From Nesterenkonia ebinurensis (GTDB lineage Bacteria > Actinomycetota > Actinomycetes > Actinomycetales > Micrococcaceae), in NCBI RefSeq assembly GCF_008711175.1, contig NZ_VWNF01000041.1, positions 277,807 through 341,806 of the forward strand: a DNA stretch of 64,000 bases, read 5' to 3'. Positions 1 through 8,932 of this stretch are shown here, in pieces; the first letter of the stretch is position 1; each line of letters starts with the position of its first letter. The notes under the pieces were generated by a model. It ran no database searches. It was not told where the DNA came from and worked only from the letters and a program-made list of their open reading frames with translations. The translations under genes were made by a program, and so were the position numbers.

Positions 1-835
1 CCAGCAGCACGATCAGGCCGGATGCCACGTAGACCACGGCCATGATCGGCACCAGGGTGCCGGCCACCCGGCCCAGCGACTTCACGCCGCCGATGATGAC
101 CAGGCCGATCAGGGCGGCGAAGATAATGCCGAAGATCAGTGCGCCGGCGCCGGTGGCCAGCGGGCTGGTTTCGCCGCCGGTGATGCTGATGGTCTGCATC
201 ATCACCTGGTTGGTCTGGTACATGCCGCCGCCGCCGACGCCGAAGGCGATGATGGAGATGGCGAATACGCCGGTGATGATGGCCACCGGGACAGTGCCCA
301 GCTTGCGGAAGGCGACTTTGAGGTACTGGAAGGGCCCGCCGTGGACCACACCGTCCTCATCGATGTAGCGGTACTTCACGCCCAGGGTGCACTCCACGAG
401 CTTGGTGCACATGGCGAAGAGACCGATGACGATCATCCAGAAGGTCGCACCTGGGCCACCGAGGTACAGCGCTGCGGCCACACCACCGATATTGCCAAGG
501 CCCACCGTTCCGGAGAGTGCGGCGGAGAGCGCCTGGAAGTGCGAGATCTCGCCGGGGTCGTCCTTCTTGGACCATTTTCCGCGGACAGCTTCCAACGCGG
601 TGGTGAAACCGGTGAACTGGACGCCCTTGAAGTAAATGGTGAAGCCGATGGCCGCGATGATCGACCACAGCACCACAATGCGGATCGGAATATCATCCTG
701 CCCTTCAAAGCCCCACAGAATGACCGATTCGAATCCGGATGCGATGTTTCCGAACCAACTGTCAATCCATGCCGCAAAGTCGTCTAGGAAGGTCTCCGGC
801 AGCTCAGCTGCCCTCAGATACCCAGTCAAACTCAT
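1..835 (-). CDS. Sodium:alanine/glycine symporter (AGCS family), 5' part only
   Basis: This gene reads from an ATG at 835 leftwards and runs off the window at base 1, so about 278 N-terminal residues are present of the 450-530 usual for the family. It is a cytoplasmic-membrane symporter that imports alanine or glycine with sodium. The translation contains the family hallmark SGTVGLGNIGGVAAAL followed by LGGPGATFWM, and a downstream KYRYIDEDGVVHGGPFQYL segment typical of AGCS proteins. The start is supported by a GAGGGG ribosome site just upstream, and an overlapping ATG there is followed at once by a stop. The order beyond the edge is unknown. Substrate preference cannot be told from this fragment. 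Confidence 0.9.
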   Translation of the reverse strand, partial: MSLTGYLRAAELPETFLDDFAAWIDSWFGNIASGFESVILWGFEGQDDIPIRIVVLWSIIAAIGFTIYFKGVQFTGFTTALEAVRGKWSKKDDPGEISHFQALSAALSGTVGLGNIGGVAAALYLGGPGATFWMIVIGLFAMCTKLVECTLGVKYRYIDEDGVVHGGPFQYLKVAFRKLGTVPVAIITGVFAISIIAFGVGGGGMYQTNQVMMQTISITGGETSPLATGAGALIFGIIFAALIGLVIIGGVKSLGRVAGTLVPIMAVVYVASGLIVLL

Positions 836-1011
836 TTTCTCATCCCCTCATTCGGATGTATTGCGAGTTGTTATCCCCCGCTGCGGCGCAACGGTGGCTG
901 GAATTTGTCCCAGAATGCGCTTAAATCTACTCGGCTTCTGTTTCACTGGGTTTGCAAAACTTGCGCCGAGTGTTACAAGAACATTTCCGTGTGCCGGATA
1001 CCTTACACGCT

Positions 1012-1031
1012 TCAGTGATCTGAGTCACTGA
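1012..1031. promoter_or_regulatory. Perfect inverted repeat TCAGTGA-N6-TCACTGA
   Basis: A 7-6-7 perfect dyad lies in the 265-bp gap between the divergently placed symporter start (835) and the gatB 3' end (1101). It sits about 180 bp upstream of the symporter start. There is no T-run after it, so an operator is more likely than a terminator. The rest of this gap shows nothing I recognise. Confidence 0.35.
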
Positions 1032-1100
1032 TCGACAAGCGGCAGCATCCCAAGAACTTTTCAGTCCTGGGGCGCCATGGTCGCGGTTCAGTGCCTGGGA

Positions 1101-2618
1101 TCAGCCTTCAACACCGAGTTTCTCCAGCACGATCTGCCGCACTTTTCCGGCATCAGCCTGGCCGCGGGTCTCCTTCATCACCGGCCCGATCAGGGCACCG
1201 ATGGCCTTGAGCTTGCCACCTTTGACCTTCTCCACCACATCGGGGTTCTCCGCCATGGCCTTCTCCACCGCGGCACTCAGAGCGCCGTCGTCAGAGACCA
1301 CCTCCAGCCTGCGAGCAGCGACGATCTCGGCCGGGGTCCCCTCACCGTCCACATGGTGCTCCAGCACCTGGCGAGCGATCTTGTCATTGATCTTTCCCGC
1401 CTCGATCAGTCCATTGAGCTCCACGATGGTGGCCGGCTGGACACCAAGGCCTGCAGGGTCAAGATCCCGGGCGTTGGCCAGCCGGGAGATCTCACCCATC
1501 CACCATTTGCGGGCCACCGCGGGGCTTGCCCCCTGCTTCACTGTCCCTTCGATCGCATCCAGCAGACCGGCGGCGATCACGTCACGGAACTCAGCATCGG
1601 AGTAGCCCCAGGTCTCACGCAGTCGGCGCCGCCGCTCCGCCGGGGGTTCGGGCAGCTCAGCCCGCAGAGTCTCCACCCACTCTTCGGTGACGGTGATGGG
1701 CACCAGATCCGGCTCCGGGAAGTACCGGTAGTCATCGGCCTCGGACTTGGGCCGCCCTGAACTGGTGGTGCGGGTGGTCTCCTGCCAGTGCCGGGTCTCC
1801 TGGACGATGGAGCCTCCAGCGGCCAGAACACCTGCGTGACGGCGGATCTCGTAGTGCACCGCATGCTCCACCGCGCGCATGGAGTTGACGTTCTTGGTCT
1901 CAGAGCGCGTGCCGAACTCGGAGGCGCCTTTGGGCATCAGCGAGACGTTGGCGTCGCAGCGCACGTTTCCGCGCTCCATCTTCGCCTCCGAGATATCCAG
2001 GGCCTTCACAACGTCGCGGATGGCGGACACATAGGCCCGCGCCAGTTCGGGCGCCCGCTCGCCGGCCCCTGTGATGGGCTTGGTGACGATCTCGATCAGC
2101 GGCACCCCGGTGCGGTTGTAGTCCACCAGGGAGTAGTCGGCCCCTTGGATCCGCCCGGAGGCTCCGGCATGAGTGAGCTTGCCGGCGTCCTCCTCCATAT
2201 GGGCCCGTTCAATCTCCACTCGGAAGATCTCGCCGTCGTCGAGCTCCACGTCGATGAAGCCGTCGAAGGCGATCGGCTCGTCGTACTGGGAGGTCTGCCA
2301 GTTCTTGGGCAGATCGGGGTAGAAGTACTGTTTGCGGGCGAACCGGCAGTAGGGGGCGATCTGGCAGTTCAGCGCCAGACCCAGCTTGATCGCCGACTCA
2401 ACCGCCTTGCCGTTGACCACCGGCAGGGTGCCGGGCAGCCCCAGGCAGACCTCGTTGACATTGGTGTTGGGCTCATCGCCGAAGGCATTGGGTGCTGAGG
2501 AGAACATCTTGGTCACAGTGTTCAGCTCCACATGGACCTCAAAGCCGAGCACCGGCTCGTAGGACTCCAACGCCTGGTCGAAAGTGAGCGGTTGCGGTTC
2601 TGTCACTGTTGCAGTCAT
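1101..2618 (-). CDS. gatB: Asp-tRNA(Asn)/Glu-tRNA(Gln) amidotransferase subunit B
   Basis: The 505-residue product is full length for GatB, the tRNA-binding and kinase/transamidation subunit of GatCAB. The complex converts misacylated Glu-tRNA(Gln) and Asp-tRNA(Asn) to the amidated forms in the cytoplasm. The N-terminal cradle has [18 protein letters not shown] and [12 protein letters not shown]. The family segment EDAGKLTH and the motif [13 protein letters not shown] follow, and the helical plus YqeY tail ends in a [20 protein letters not shown] motif. Its ATG overlaps the gatA stop by 4 bp (ATGA, 2615-2618), so translation is coupled in a gatC-gatA-gatB operon. It is the last gene of the operon. 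Confidence 0.97.
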   Translation of the reverse strand: MTATVTEPQPLTFDQALESYEPVLGFEVHVELNTVTKMFSSAPNAFGDEPNTNVNEVCLGLPGTLPVVNGKAVESAIKLGLALNCQIAPYCRFARKQYFYPDLPKNWQTSQYDEPIAFDGFIDVELDDGEIFRVEIERAHMEEDAGKLTHAGASGRIQGADYSLVDYNRTGVPLIEIVTKPITGAGERAPELARAYVSAIRDVVKALDISEAKMERGNVRCDANVSLMPKGASEFGTRSETKNVNSMRAVEHAVHYEIRRHAGVLAAGGSIVQETRHWQETTRTTSSGRPKSEADDYRYFPEPDLVPITVTEEWVETLRAELPEPPAERRRRLRETWGYSDAEFRDVIAAGLLDAIEGTVKQGASPAVARKWWMGEISRLANARDLDPAGLGVQPATIVELNGLIEAGKINDKIARQVLEHHVDGEGTPAEIVAARRLEVVSDDGALSAAVEKAMAENPDVVEKVKGGKLKAIGALIGPVMKETRGQADAGKVRQIVLEKLGVEG

Positions 2619-4213
2619 TTGGCTCCTCCAACTTCAGGCGTGAAGGCCGGCGCCGCTGCAGCCGGCCGAGAGGCGTCGGGACCAGCGCCCGCCGCCGGAA
2701 CCAGCGCAGGGATCTGCGCCCACAGGGGCGACTCGGCGGCGTCGTTGAGCAGCTTCTCCAGGGCACCGGCGGCGTGGTAGACCCGGGCGTCCTGTCTGGC
2801 CGGGGCCAGGAACTGGATACCCACCGGTAGCCCCTCGGAGAGACCCCCCGGCACCGAGATGCCGGGCACACCAGCCAAATTGGCCGGGATGGTCGTCACG
2901 TCGTTGAGGTACATCGCCATCGGATCGTCCAGCTTCTCCCCCAGCGGGAACGCCACCGTGGGCGAGGTCGGGGAGATCAGCACATCGGCTGCCTCGAAGG
3001 CGGCGTCGAAATCCCGCTGGATCAGGGTGCGGACCTTCTGGGCGGAGCCGTAGTAGGCGTCGTAGTAGCCGGCCGACAGTGCATAGGTGCCCAAGATGAT
3101 CCGGCGCTTGACCTCGTCGCCGAAGCCTGCGGCACGGGTGGCTCCCATCACTCGCTCAATGGTCAGCGGTCCCCCTTCCGGCAGCACCCGGGCCCCGTAG
3201 CGGACTCCGTCGTAGCGGGCCAGGTTGGAGGAGGCCTCCGAAGGCATGATCAGGTAGTAGGAGCCGACGGCGTAGTCGAAGCTGGGGCAGTCCACCTCCA
3301 CGATCTCCGCCCCAGCCTCGCGCAGCGTGTCCAAAGCCTCCTGGAAACGGGCGAGCACACCCGCCTGGTACCCCTCGCCCTGCAGTTGTTTGATCACCCC
3401 GATCCGCAGCCCGGCGACATCGTGGTTGGCCGCGAACTCGGCGAAAGCCGGCACCTGCTCCGGCAGGGACGTGGAATCCCTAGGGTCGTGGCCGCCGATC
3501 AGCTCATGCAGCAGCGCAGCATCCTCCACCGTGCGGGCCACCGGACCGATCTGGTCCAGGCTGGAGGCCATCGCGATGGCGCCGTAACGGGAGACCGAGC
3601 CGTAGGTGGGCTTGGTGCCCACGGTACCGGTGACCGCACCCGGCTGCCGGATGGAGCCGCCGGTGTCGGTGCCCAGGGCCAGCGGCGCCTCGAAGGCGGC
3701 CACTGCGGCCGCGGAGCCGCCCCCGGAGCCGCCGGGGATCCGCCCGGTGTCCCAGGGGTTGCGGGTGGGCCCGAAGGCCGAATGCTCGGTGGAGGAGCCC
3801 ATGGCGAACTCATCCAGGTTGGTCTTGCCCAGGATCGGCAGCCGGGCGGCCCGGATCTTCTCGATCACCGTGGCGTCATAGGGACTCATCCAGCCCTGGA
3901 GCATCTTTGAACCGGCTGTAGTGGGCTGGCCCTTGGTGACGATGAGGTCTTTGATCGCGATCGGCACACCGGCCAGCGGGTGCAGGGATTCAGCCTCAGT
4001 GCCGCCGGCGGCGCGCAGCTTGTCCACTCCGGCCGCGGTCTCCAGGGCTTGCCCAGCGTTGACGTGCAGGAAGGCGTTAATGGTGTCATCCACTGCGGCG
4101 ATCCGGTCCAGATGCGCCTGGGTGAGCTCCACCGAGGTGATCTCCCCGGCTGCCAGCTTGGCTGCCATCTGGGCGGCGGTGAGCCGGATAAGTGACTGGG
4201 GCGTCGTCGTCAT
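2615..4213 (-). CDS. gatA: Asp-tRNA(Asn)/Glu-tRNA(Gln) amidotransferase subunit A
   Basis: GatA (532 aa from ATG 4213) is the amidase that frees ammonia from glutamine for GatB. The amidase-signature Ser-Ser-Lys machinery is visible: Lys in [10 protein letters not shown], the glycine/serine loop [16 protein letters not shown], and [13 protein letters not shown]. An upstream in-frame extension to 4336 lies wholly inside gatC and is rejected. The chosen ATG is 7 bp after the gatC stop, and the start [13 protein letters not shown] is typical. An unusual Ala/Pro-rich tail of about 25 residues follows the normal end (after PLWAQIPAL). Its DNA matches a segment of tsaE 45 kb away (see the repeat at 2633-2680). 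Confidence 0.97.
   Translation of the reverse strand: MTTTPQSLIRLTAAQMAAKLAAGEITSVELTQAHLDRIAAVDDTINAFLHVNAGQALETAAGVDKLRAAGGTEAESLHPLAGVPIAIKDLIVTKGQPTTAGSKMLQGWMSPYDATVIEKIRAARLPILGKTNLDEFAMGSSTEHSAFGPTRNPWDTGRIPGGSGGGSAAAVAAFEAPLALGTDTGGSIRQPGAVTGTVGTKPTYGSVSRYGAIAMASSLDQIGPVARTVEDAALLHELIGGHDPRDSTSLPEQVPAFAEFAANHDVAGLRIGVIKQLQGEGYQAGVLARFQEALDTLREAGAEIVEVDCPSFDYAVGSYYLIMPSEASSNLARYDGVRYGARVLPEGGPLTIERVMGATRAAGFGDEVKRRIILGTYALSAGYYDAYYGSAQKVRTLIQRDFDAAFEAADVLISPTSPTVAFPLGEKLDDPMAMYLNDVTTIPANLAGVPGISVPGGLSEGLPVGIQFLAPARQDARVYHAAGALEKLLNDAAESPLWAQIPALVPAAGAGPDASRPAAAAPAFTPEVGGAK
2633..2680. repeat. 48-bp coding repeat, copy in gatA 3' end
   Basis: Bases 2633-2680 match 47538-47585 inside tsaE at 39 of 48 positions by eye, in the same orientation and the same reading frame. 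Both translate to ASRP-A-A-APAF-PE. In gatA the segment forms part of a tail beyond the conserved amidase fold. A mobile or recombined coding element is the simplest explanation, but with two copies convergence of Ala/Pro-rich linkers cannot be excluded. Confidence 0.55.
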
Positions 4214-4220
4214 CTTGTCC

Positions 4221-4517
4221 TCACTCCTCATCCAGGATAGCCGGCACTTTGAACCGTGAGCCCTCGGCATCGGGCGCATTGGCCAGCGACTCCTCAGCGG
4301 TGAAAACGTGCCCCACGGTGTCGTCACGGAACACATTGGTCAGCGGCAGCGGGTGACTGGTGGCCGGGACATCCGCACCGGCAGCCTCCTGGACCTGCTT
4401 CACGGAGTTCACGATCACACCGAGCTCGCTGGTCATCTTCTCCAGCTCAGCATCGGTCATCGCGATATGGGCAAGTGCGGCAAGATGCTCGACGTCGGCG
4501 CGCGAGATCTCAGACAT
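4221..4517 (-). CDS. gatC: Asp-tRNA(Asn)/Glu-tRNA(Gln) amidotransferase subunit C
   Basis: The 98-residue product is the usual size for GatC, the small subunit that wraps around GatA and stabilises its contact with GatB. It begins [20 protein letters not shown] and ends with the typical [14 protein letters not shown] tail. It is the first gene of the gatCAB operon. The 142 bp upstream to the PP2C gene must hold the promoter, but no clear -10/-35 pair stands out. Confidence 0.95.
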   Translation of the reverse strand: MSEISRADVEHLAALAHIAMTDAELEKMTSELGVIVNSVKQVQEAAGADVPATSHPLPLTNVFRDDTVGHVFTAEESLANAPDAEGSRFKVPAILDEE

Positions 4518-4659
4518 AGAGCTCCCTAGAGAGTTGATGGCGTGGTGTCCTGCAGATCAGTCTATCTGGCGGGGTCACTGCTCTTGGATACCCCTTCGCG
4601 GCCCCACCTGTGGCTGACCCGCCATGCGGGAACCCTTACCGTGCGGGGACCCGGTGATG

Positions 4660-5436
4660 TCACTGAGTGACATCCACTAATACGACTGTGACATTGTCCC
4701 GGCCGCCGTGGCGCAGTGCCTGGTGGATCAGCCAGTCCACCGTCTCCTGCGCATTGCGCCCGGCATTGAGGATCTGGGCGATCTGCTCATCGGTGAGCTC
4801 CCCGGTCAACCCATCGGAGCAGACCAATAATCGCTGTCCGGTGGCCACGGTGGCCTTGGTGAAGTCGGCGCCGAGCAGATCCCCAGCACCCAGGGCGCGG
4901 GTGATCACATTGCGCTGCGGATGCGAGTGCATCTCCTCGGCGGTGATCATCCCGGAGTCGGCCAGCTCCTGGACCTGGGAGTGGTCGCGGGTGAGTCTGA
5001 TCAGCGCACCGTCGTTGAGCAGGTAGGTGCGGGAGTCGCCGATGTTGAACACCAGCCACTGCCACTGGCCGTTGTGGTCTTCGCCGGTGTGCTGGTCCTG
5101 CGCCTCCACTACAGCGGCACCGGTGAGCGTGGTGCCGGCCTTGGAGTCGGTGGCCTCCCGGATTCGTGAGTCGGCCTCATTCAGGAACTTCTGGAGGTCC
5201 TGCTCAGCGATCTTGCCGGCATGTGCCTCCCAGCCTTCGGCGAGCGCCTGGACAGCCAACGACGACGCCACCTCACCAGCCTCGTGCCCGCCCATTCCGT
5301 CGGCCACCGCATAGAGCCGGTCAGTGACGACGAAGGAGTCCTCGTTGAGCTCACGGCGCAGCCCCACATGAGAGCCGTAGCCGTAGTCGACGTAGGGGAC
5401 CGCAGTGCTGTCGGCGGAGTTGGCGCTGGTGGTCAC
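4660..5436 (-). CDS. PPM/PP2C-type serine/threonine protein phosphatase
   Basis: The 258-residue cytoplasmic phosphatase resembles the catalytic domain of actinobacterial PstP/Stp, which reverses Ser/Thr phosphorylation by PknB-type kinases. Metal-binding motifs of the family are all present: NEDSF near residue 31, ADGMGGHEAGE near 46, FNIGDSRTYLL, TRDHS, VCSDGLTGEL and GGRDNVTVVLVD at the C-terminus. Unlike PstP it has no transmembrane or extracellular segment, and no kinase, FHA or rodA gene lies next to it. It is therefore a stand-alone soluble phosphatase. The start ATG at 5436 gives a normal N-terminus just before the conserved YGSHVGLRRELNEDS. Confidence 0.93.
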   Translation of the reverse strand: MTTSANSADSTAVPYVDYGYGSHVGLRRELNEDSFVVTDRLYAVADGMGGHEAGEVASSLAVQALAEGWEAHAGKIAEQDLQKFLNEADSRIREATDSKAGTTLTGAAVVEAQDQHTGEDHNGQWQWLVFNIGDSRTYLLNDGALIRLTRDHSQVQELADSGMITAEEMHSHPQRNVITRALGAGDLLGADFTKATVATGQRLLVCSDGLTGELTDEQIAQILNAGRNAQETVDWLIHQALRHGGRDNVTVVLVDVTQ

Positions 5437-5602
5437 GGCACTATCTTGTCACGGATCGAGACCTGACCGTTACCCCCGCGTGCCCTAACTGTTATCTGTG
5501 CCGGCCCCGGCGGCGGGCACGCTTATGCCGCGGTTCCCCTCGCCCACTTACGGGCAGCTTCACGCCTGAAGCTCCTGCATCATTAGGTTCGCAGCTCAGC
5601 CG

Positions 5603-7000
5603 TTAGGTGTGGTCCAGTGCGATACCTGAACCACGTGCTCTCAGGAGCATGGAGGGGGCCACCTCGCCGAAGCCGCGGACGATTCGTGGCGGCTGGGGCA
5701 CCAGCATGTAGTCGGGGTTCTCATCCAGCCGGGCTGCGGTGGTGGAGTCCACCAGGATGGTGCCAGGATCGGCCAGGGAGGTCAGCCGGGCGGCCAGGTT
5801 CACCGTGGGGCCGTAGATATCACCCATCCGGGAAAGCACCCGTCCCCAGACCACTGAGACCCGCGCCTCGGGCAGTACATCATCGGTAGCGATGGTCTCT
5901 GCCAGGGCCAGGGCGATCTCAGCTCCGGCCTCCGGGGTCTCGGCATTGTAGAGCACCTCGTCACCCACAGTCTTGACCAGCCGGCCACCGCCGATAGAGA
6001 TGATCTCCGCGCATATGGACTCGAACCGCTGGACCATATGAGCCAGGGTGCGTTCGCTCATCTGCCGGGACAGTGAGGTGTAGGAGACCAGGTCGGCGAA
6101 GCCCACTGCTCTGGCCAGCGGCAGCGGCGCGTCGGGTTCGGTGCCGTCACGTCCTCTGGAGACTGAGGCGAGCCCGGACTCCACCCGTACGGTGAGTCGC
6201 TGCAGGGCTGCGGAGAGCTGGCGCCGCCAGGCGTAGCCCATCAGCTGCTGCAGAGGGTCGATCAGCTCCGGCAGGGCTTCGACCACCTGGGTGCGGGCCT
6301 GGGCATCGGAGAGCTCCTGGTTGGCGATCTTGTCCTCCACCAGGGCCTCAATCTGCCAGACCACCATCCGGTCGGTCATCTGGCCCACCGAGCGGGTGAG
6401 GCTGATGGCGGCCTCCTGGTTCAGGTGGCCTTCCCGGACCAGATCCACCATCTGGGCCAGAGCCTCGGCATCTGTTTCGGTGAAGGCTTTGACGTCGTCG
6501 TCGAGGTTGGGGAATCCTAGGGCGCGCCAAAGCCTGCGCGCCGAACGGGTGGAGACCCCCATCCGTTGGGCCATCTCCCGGTAGGTCAGGGTGCGCTCAG
6601 CGCCCAGCAGCCGGTGCTCCAGGTCGCGGATGTTCCGATGCCACTCACGCTCCTCCAGGCTGGGGGCGGGAATCGGAGCTGTGGCCGAAACCCCTTCTGA
6701 GTGGGTGTCGGCCAGCGGCTGGCCGATAAAAGCTGCCGCTCCGGCTGGATCGGCCGGAGCGGAGGTCTGCGATATCCCGCTGCTGGCCGGCGCAGTGCTG
6801 GCACGTCCGGTGCTCACGGAGGGGAAGTCGCTCCAGTCGGCGCGGGCTGCAGAGAGCTGCTCTGCGGTATAGCCGCCCTCATCGCCCAGGCGGGGCACCT
6901 CAGCCGTCTCATCGGCCATATAGGGGCTGGCGCCGAATCCGCTCTGGCGGGCACGCTTCCAGGAGGGCGGCGGGCCCTGCTCGGAGATCTCCTCAGACAC
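5603..7000 (-). CDS. Class III adenylate/guanylate cyclase with N-terminal regulatory region
   Basis: The product is a nucleotidyl cyclase making cAMP (or cGMP). I place the start at GTG 7000, with GGAG six bases upstream and an 8-bp overlap with the preceding gene, giving about 465 residues. An earlier in-frame start at 7156 would lie wholly inside that gene. The first 130 residues are Pro/Ala-rich and look disordered. A helical region with a helix-turn-helix-like YREMAQRMGVSTRSARRL follows, then a segment like the autoinhibitory domains of mycobacterial Rv1264/Rv2212 cyclases. The catalytic domain shows a metal Asp in FADLVSYT, KTVGDEVLY with the second Asp, and GPTVNLAARL with the transition-state Asn/Arg. 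Confidence 0.88.
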   Translation of the reverse strand: MSEEISEQGPPPSWKRARQSGFGASPYMADETAEVPRLGDEGGYTAEQLSAARADWSDFPSVSTGRASTAPASSGISQTSAPADPAGAAAFIGQPLADTHSEGVSATAPIPAPSLEEREWHRNIRDLEHRLLGAERTLTYREMAQRMGVSTRSARRLWRALGFPNLDDDVKAFTETDAEALAQMVDLVREGHLNQEAAISLTRSVGQMTDRMVVWQIEALVEDKIANQELSDAQARTQVVEALPELIDPLQQLMGYAWRRQLSAALQRLTVRVESGLASVSRGRDGTEPDAPLPLARAVGFADLVSYTSLSRQMSERTLAHMVQRFESICAEIISIGGGRLVKTVGDEVLYNAETPEAGAEIALALAETIATDDVLPEARVSVVWGRVLSRMGDIYGPTVNLAARLTSLADPGTILVDSTTAARLDENPDYMLVPQPPRIVRGFGEVAPSMLLRARGSGIALDHT

Positions 7001-7598
7001 GCCCGGCTCCGAAGGAGGCGCCCTGAACGTCGCCGCGGGCTGCTGCGGCGTAGTGGGCCTGCTGGGCGGCAGCTGCCCGGGCTGCGGCACGTCGTCGGTG
7101 CTCCCCCAGCTCCTGGGCCAACAGGGTGTTGAAGCCCTCCGGGTCAGGCAGATCACGCAGCCGGGTGCGCTGGTGCTGGCCGTAGGCGCCGTGGACCACC
7201 ACCAGGTCCCCGGCCCCGGCCATCTCCTGCATGGAAGTACGCTTGACCTGGTGCTGGGTCAGCAGCGACAGCGGGATCACGGTGGCCTGCGGCGCACCGA
7301 TGAGGTTCTTCTCCACCAGTCGCTCGGTGGTCAGGAAGGTGAACCGATTCAGCCATCCGATCAGCGGTTTCAGCGTTCCCACCCCCAGACTGAGCAGTCC
7401 AATCGCCCAGATCAGAAACACCGCGATATGGCTGTAGTGCTGCACGAAGGCCGGCTGGGTGTCCCGAGTGAGGTAGCCCAGCAGAAAGCTCATCAGCGCG
7501 ATGGTCATCAGCAGGTTGATGGCCGCCGGGATCAGCGCCCGGTGGTGTGCGCGGGTGCGGAGGATTACCTGCTCGCCGTCGACGAGTCTCAGCAGCAC
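6993..7598 (-). CDS. bPH2-domain membrane protein
   Basis: The 201-residue protein starts at a GTG (7598) preceded by AAGGAGG eight bases upstream. Two hydrophobic helices (about residues 23-45 and 58-82) are followed by a short PH-like fold (TFLTTERLVEKN, LSLLTQHQVKRTS, GDLVVVHGAYGQ), the layout of actinobacterial bacterial-PH proteins. The C-terminal 40 residues are an Ala/Arg-rich tail. Its stop overlaps the cyclase start by 8 bp, so the two are translationally coupled. The pair suggests membrane sensing linked to cyclic-nucleotide output, which is only an inference. Confidence 0.75.
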   Translation of the reverse strand: MLLRLVDGEQVILRTRAHHRALIPAAINLLMTIALMSFLLGYLTRDTQPAFVQHYSHIAVFLIWAIGLLSLGVGTLKPLIGWLNRFTFLTTERLVEKNLIGAPQATVIPLSLLTQHQVKRTSMQEMAGAGDLVVVHGAYGQHQRTRLRDLPDPEGFNTLLAQELGEHRRRAAARAAAAQQAHYAAAARGDVQGASFGAGRV

Positions 7599-7775
7599 TG
7601 TGAGCGCCTCCTTGGTCTTTCGCTGTGAGTAAGGAACAGCTTGTTTCAGTCTACGTGGCGGATTGAGATCAGCGTGAAGGCCGCGGTCACGCGGTAGAGA
7701 AAAAACGAGCAGGCGATCGGATTGAGCTGAGCGGAGACTCGAGCTTGTTCAAGGTCTTCTGAGACGAGGATTGGA

Positions 7776-7788
7776 GCACCGTAGGTGC
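7776..7788. other. Small hairpin GCACC-GTA-GGTGC in the bPH2-birA gap
   Basis: The 215-bp gap 7599-7813 lies between birA (ends 7814) and the start of the bPH2 gene. It holds this short perfect stem and an A6 run near 7703-7708, but no gene. The stretch 7700-7800 looks compositionally distinct. I cannot assign it a function. Confidence 0.3.
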
Positions 7789-7813
7789 GACACAAGAGCC
7801 CCTGACGGTGGGA

Positions 7814-8659
7814 CTAGCGTAGGTGGAACACATCTCCCACAGTGAAGGAGCGGCGCCGCCCTCCTTCTTCCACCATCAGTGCCCCGTCGGTCTGCACTCC
7901 CACTGCCCTGCCGTGGACTGATGTGCCGTCGGGAAGCTCTACCCGCACCTGCTCTCCCACAGTGCTGATCACGCTGATGATCTCCTCACGGACTGGAGCA
8001 ATATCACCCTGTGGCTCCATCCGGCGGACCAGGCCGGTGAACTCCTCCAACCAGTCAGCCAGCAGAGATGTGCGCAGCTGCCCGATCTGCTGGCTGTCCG
8101 AATCCGGGACGCCGGTCTCGGCGCGCTCCAGCTCCAGCAGTACGGAGGTTGACCTAGGGGTGGGCAGCTGGTCCCTGCGCAGCAGCACGTTGATCCCGCA
8201 GCCGAGGACCACCGTGTCAGGTGCTTGAGGGGGGACTGCGGCGAGAATGCCGGAGATCTTGCGGCCGTGCACATGCACGTCATTGGGCCATTTCATCGCC
8301 GCCGGGATGCTCACCCGCCGCAGCACTGTGACCAGGGCCAGGCCTGCGGCCAGGGACAGCCAGTGCCGCTGCTGTGCCGGCAGACTGGGCCGCAGCACCA
8401 CTGAGGTGGACAGGGAGGCGCCTTTGGGGCTTGACCAGCTGCGGGCCAGCCGGCCGCGGCCGCCGGTCTGTTCCTCGGCGGTGAGTACAGAGGTGTGCGA
8501 CCAGACCTGGGCGAAGTCAGGCTCGGCCGCAGCGGCCAGCAGGTCGGTATTGGTGGAGCCGGTGGATTCGACCAGCACCAGCTTGGCGCAGTGGCCGGGG
8601 ACCACCAGTCTGCGATGCAGCAGCTCTTCATCCAATGTGGGTAGCCTCGGTTGTGCCAT
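7814..8659 (-). CDS. birA: Biotin--[acetyl-CoA-carboxylase] ligase
   Basis: The 281-residue product attaches biotin to the BCCP domain of acyl-CoA carboxylases, here most likely AccA encoded at 15831-17618. The biotinyl-5'-AMP site is visible as TGGRGRLARSWSSPKGASL and KWPNDVHVHGRKISGIL, with the C-terminal cap VHGRAVGVQTDGALMVE. There is no N-terminal helix-turn-helix, so this is a monofunctional class I ligase and not a BirA repressor. ATG 8659 gives a normal N-terminus. It is transcribed alone and is divergent from the AbiEi-like gene. Confidence 0.94.
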   Translation of the reverse strand: MAQPRLPTLDEELLHRRLVVPGHCAKLVLVESTGSTNTDLLAAAAEPDFAQVWSHTSVLTAEEQTGGRGRLARSWSSPKGASLSTSVVLRPSLPAQQRHWLSLAAGLALVTVLRRVSIPAAMKWPNDVHVHGRKISGILAAVPPQAPDTVVLGCGINVLLRRDQLPTPRSTSVLLELERAETGVPDSDSQQIGQLRTSLLADWLEEFTGLVRRMEPQGDIAPVREEIISVISTVGEQVRVELPDGTSVHGRAVGVQTDGALMVEEGGRRRSFTVGDVFHLR

Positions 8660-8764
8660 CCCTCCACGCTACTGCACCACCCTGCATAGCTGGGGCCATC
8701 GCGTGCGCCAGTAGATCACCCGCCACCTGAACCACCCAGCACCACCAACCACTATCTACACGGC

Positions 8765-8822
8765 GTTTTCACGTCTACACCGCTTTATAACCCCGTGCAC
8801 TTAAGAAAAGTCGGTGTACTTG
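8765..8822. repeat. 58-bp direct repeat, copy 1
   Basis: This stretch matches 11784-11841 at 57 of 58 bases in the same orientation, and weaker similarity continues about 10 bases upstream. Within the element CTACACCG-like blocks occur twice as direct repeats (8755-8762 imperfect, 8775-8782), and the reverse complement CGGTGTA lies near the end. The left TTTTC and right GAAAA stretches also pair, so the element has imperfect terminal inverted repeats of about 14 bp. It sits in the birA/AbiEi-like divergent gap. Confidence 0.85.
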
Positions 8823-8932
8823 CGCTATTGAACGTGGCCGAACTGACCTGTGGCTCACACTCGAGGCCAAGATTATCCACAGCCTTGATATTCTCATGTT
8901 GCATTTTGTCTCATTTGATGAAGGCTGATGGT

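Noticed and set aside
8795..8932. N-terminal extension of the AbiEi/DUF559 gene
   Set aside because: It would translate the 58-bp repeat and shows no conservation; ATG 8933 has a better ribosome site.
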